The translations under genes were made by a program, and so were the position numbers. Positions 33,055 through 33,792 of a stretch of DNA of 33,792 nucleotides are shown one piece after another. The stretch is from an uncultured Pseudomonadota bacterium (lineage in GTDB: Bacteria > Myxococcota_A > UBA796 > SXON01), in NCBI GenBank assembly GCA_903885375.1, contig CAISIK010000092.1, positions 1 to 33,792 on the forward strand, in the 5' to 3' direction. Under the pieces are notes generated by a model. It was not told the origin of the DNA and did not search any database. It saw only the letters and a list, made by a program, of their open reading frames with translations. Each line of letters opens with the position of its first letter. Positions within the stretch are counted from its first letter, which is position 1.

Positions 33055-33792
33055 TCAGAGGCCGCCGTACGCGCGGACAAGGCCAAAGCGCGCGCGGGCG
33101 GCGTCGGCTTCGGCGGAGACCGCGGCCGCGGCCGCCGCGAGGGCTTCGGCCCGGATGGCCTGGAGCTCCGCGAAGGTGGCGGCGCCGGCCTCGTAGCGGT
33201 CCTGCACCACTGTGGCGGCCGCGCCGGCCGCCACCTGGCGCTCGCGCGCGGCGGCGAGCGTGGCCGCGGCCGCTTCGGTGTCGAGGAGGGCGCCGCGCAG
33301 ATCGTAGGCCACATCCTCCTCGGCGGTGCGGAGCGCGAGCGCCGCTCGCTCCTCCGCCACGCCCGCGAGCGCAACGCGCTCGCGGGTGGCGCCCCGGTCG
33401 AACAGCGGCACCTCCAGCTGCAACGCGGCGGACGCGCCGGCGCCGTCGCGCAGCTGCGCGCCGGCGGGCCCGCCGCTGGCGGCGAGGCTCGTATCGGCGC
33501 CGAGCACGAGGTCGAGGCTGGGCCGCCCCCCGCCCGAGCTCCCCGCGCTTCGGCTTCCGCCTCCGCGCGGGCCGCCCGCAGCGCCACCAGCTCCGGCCGG
33601 CGCTCGGCCGCGAGGGCGGCGAGCTCCGCCGGGTCGGTCGCGAGGGCGGGCGGCTCGGGCGGCACGAAGGTGACGGCGGCATCGGGGGCGAGGCGCAGGA
33701 GGCGGCGGAGCGCGAGGGCGGCCTGCTCGGCATCGCGGGCGGTGCCCACCTCGAGGGCTCGCGCGCGGGCCACGGCGGCGGCCTGCTGGAGC
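33055..33792 (-). pseudogene. TolC-like outer-membrane efflux protein, partial, apparent frameshift
   Basis: The gene enters from the right edge, so its N-terminus is missing. From 33792 to about 33532 one frame reads a TolC-family helical segment: ARDAEQAALALRRLLRL, ERRPELVALRAARAEAEAEA. From about 33531 to the stop at 33055 a different frame carries on with PSLDLVLGADTSLAA, EVPLFDRGATRERVALAG and VVQDRYEAGAATFAEL. Together they form the second half of a TolC-type export duct. The switch coincides with a run of six G bases on the minus strand (33526-33531); one additional G would restore a continuous frame reading ARAGGRPSLDL. This may be an assembly or homopolymer error, a true mutation, or programmed slippage. 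Confidence 0.7.

Noticed and set aside
31398..33773. One long protein joining the TolC-like N-terminal part to the phosphodiesterase
   Set aside because: The phosphodiesterase has its own ATG and signal peptide, and the TolC domain continues in another frame. The fusion is a by-product of the frameshift.

Overview
The window is about 34 kb of very GC-rich chromosome. Genes are packed on both strands, and many start/stop codons overlap by 1-4 bases. The overall style is that of a Myxococcota or other 'deltaproteobacterial' organism. The evidence is a secreted protein with thrombospondin-3 repeats and a MYXO-CTERM-like tail (7391-8386), several lipoproteins whose mature ends are rich in D, T and G (9864-10385, 11960-13408, 21751-22752), an FG-GAP/VCBS lipoprotein, a TonB-dependent receptor carrying its own TonB-like domain, and an MqnC-like radical SAM enzyme of futalosine-type menaquinone synthesis. 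No rRNA, tRNA, CRISPR array, IS element or phage module was seen. No stretch longer than about 175 bases lacks a gene.

Layout. 1-3157: a divergent pair, a kinase-fold protein whose catalytic motifs are all lost (cut by the window edge) and a large alanine-rich protein with an N-terminal motif like those of eCIS/DUF4157-associated proteins. 3201-7240 (minus): a sigma-54 activator with an unphosphorylatable receiver domain, then an exported sulfatase-fold enzyme with Thr in the nucleophile position, translationally coupled to an exported tandem-domain protein. 7391-10385 (plus): the MYXO-CTERM protein, then a tightly overlapping trio (DEDDh exonuclease, OmpA-like protein, lipoprotein) ending in a strong hairpin. 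10560-11849 (minus) and 11960-15833 (plus): an FG-GAP lipoprotein diverging from a lipoprotein flavoprotein and a TonB-like/TonB-receptor fusion. 15861-21745 (plus): methyltransferase, MutS2, a diiron ferritin-like protein behind a perfect palindromic operator, a CoA-binding protein and a cation diffusion facilitator. 21751-24173 (minus): a lamin-tail lipoprotein and RadA. 24245-25875 (plus): a signal-less BtuF-like protein coupled to a 2-hydroxyacid dehydrogenase. 26036-28919 (minus): an MqnC-like radical SAM enzyme, a 78-residue orphan piece of a GspE/PilB ATPase, and a tryptophan-halogenase-family enzyme. 28979-31404 (plus): a PlsC-type acyltransferase coupled to a GT-C-like membrane protein. 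31398-33792 (minus): an exported phosphodiesterase-family enzyme downstream of a TolC-like gene with an apparent frameshift.

Most of the content is housekeeping (mutS2, radA, plsC-like, CDF) mixed with cell-envelope proteins. The best candidates for undescribed biology are the radical SAM / GspE-fragment / halogenase operon at 26036-28919, the phosphorylation-independent activator with its Thr-type sulfatase and duplicated-domain partner at 3201-7240, and the pseudokinase / eCIS-like divergent pair at the left edge. Function calls rest on motif recognition by eye; no database search was run.
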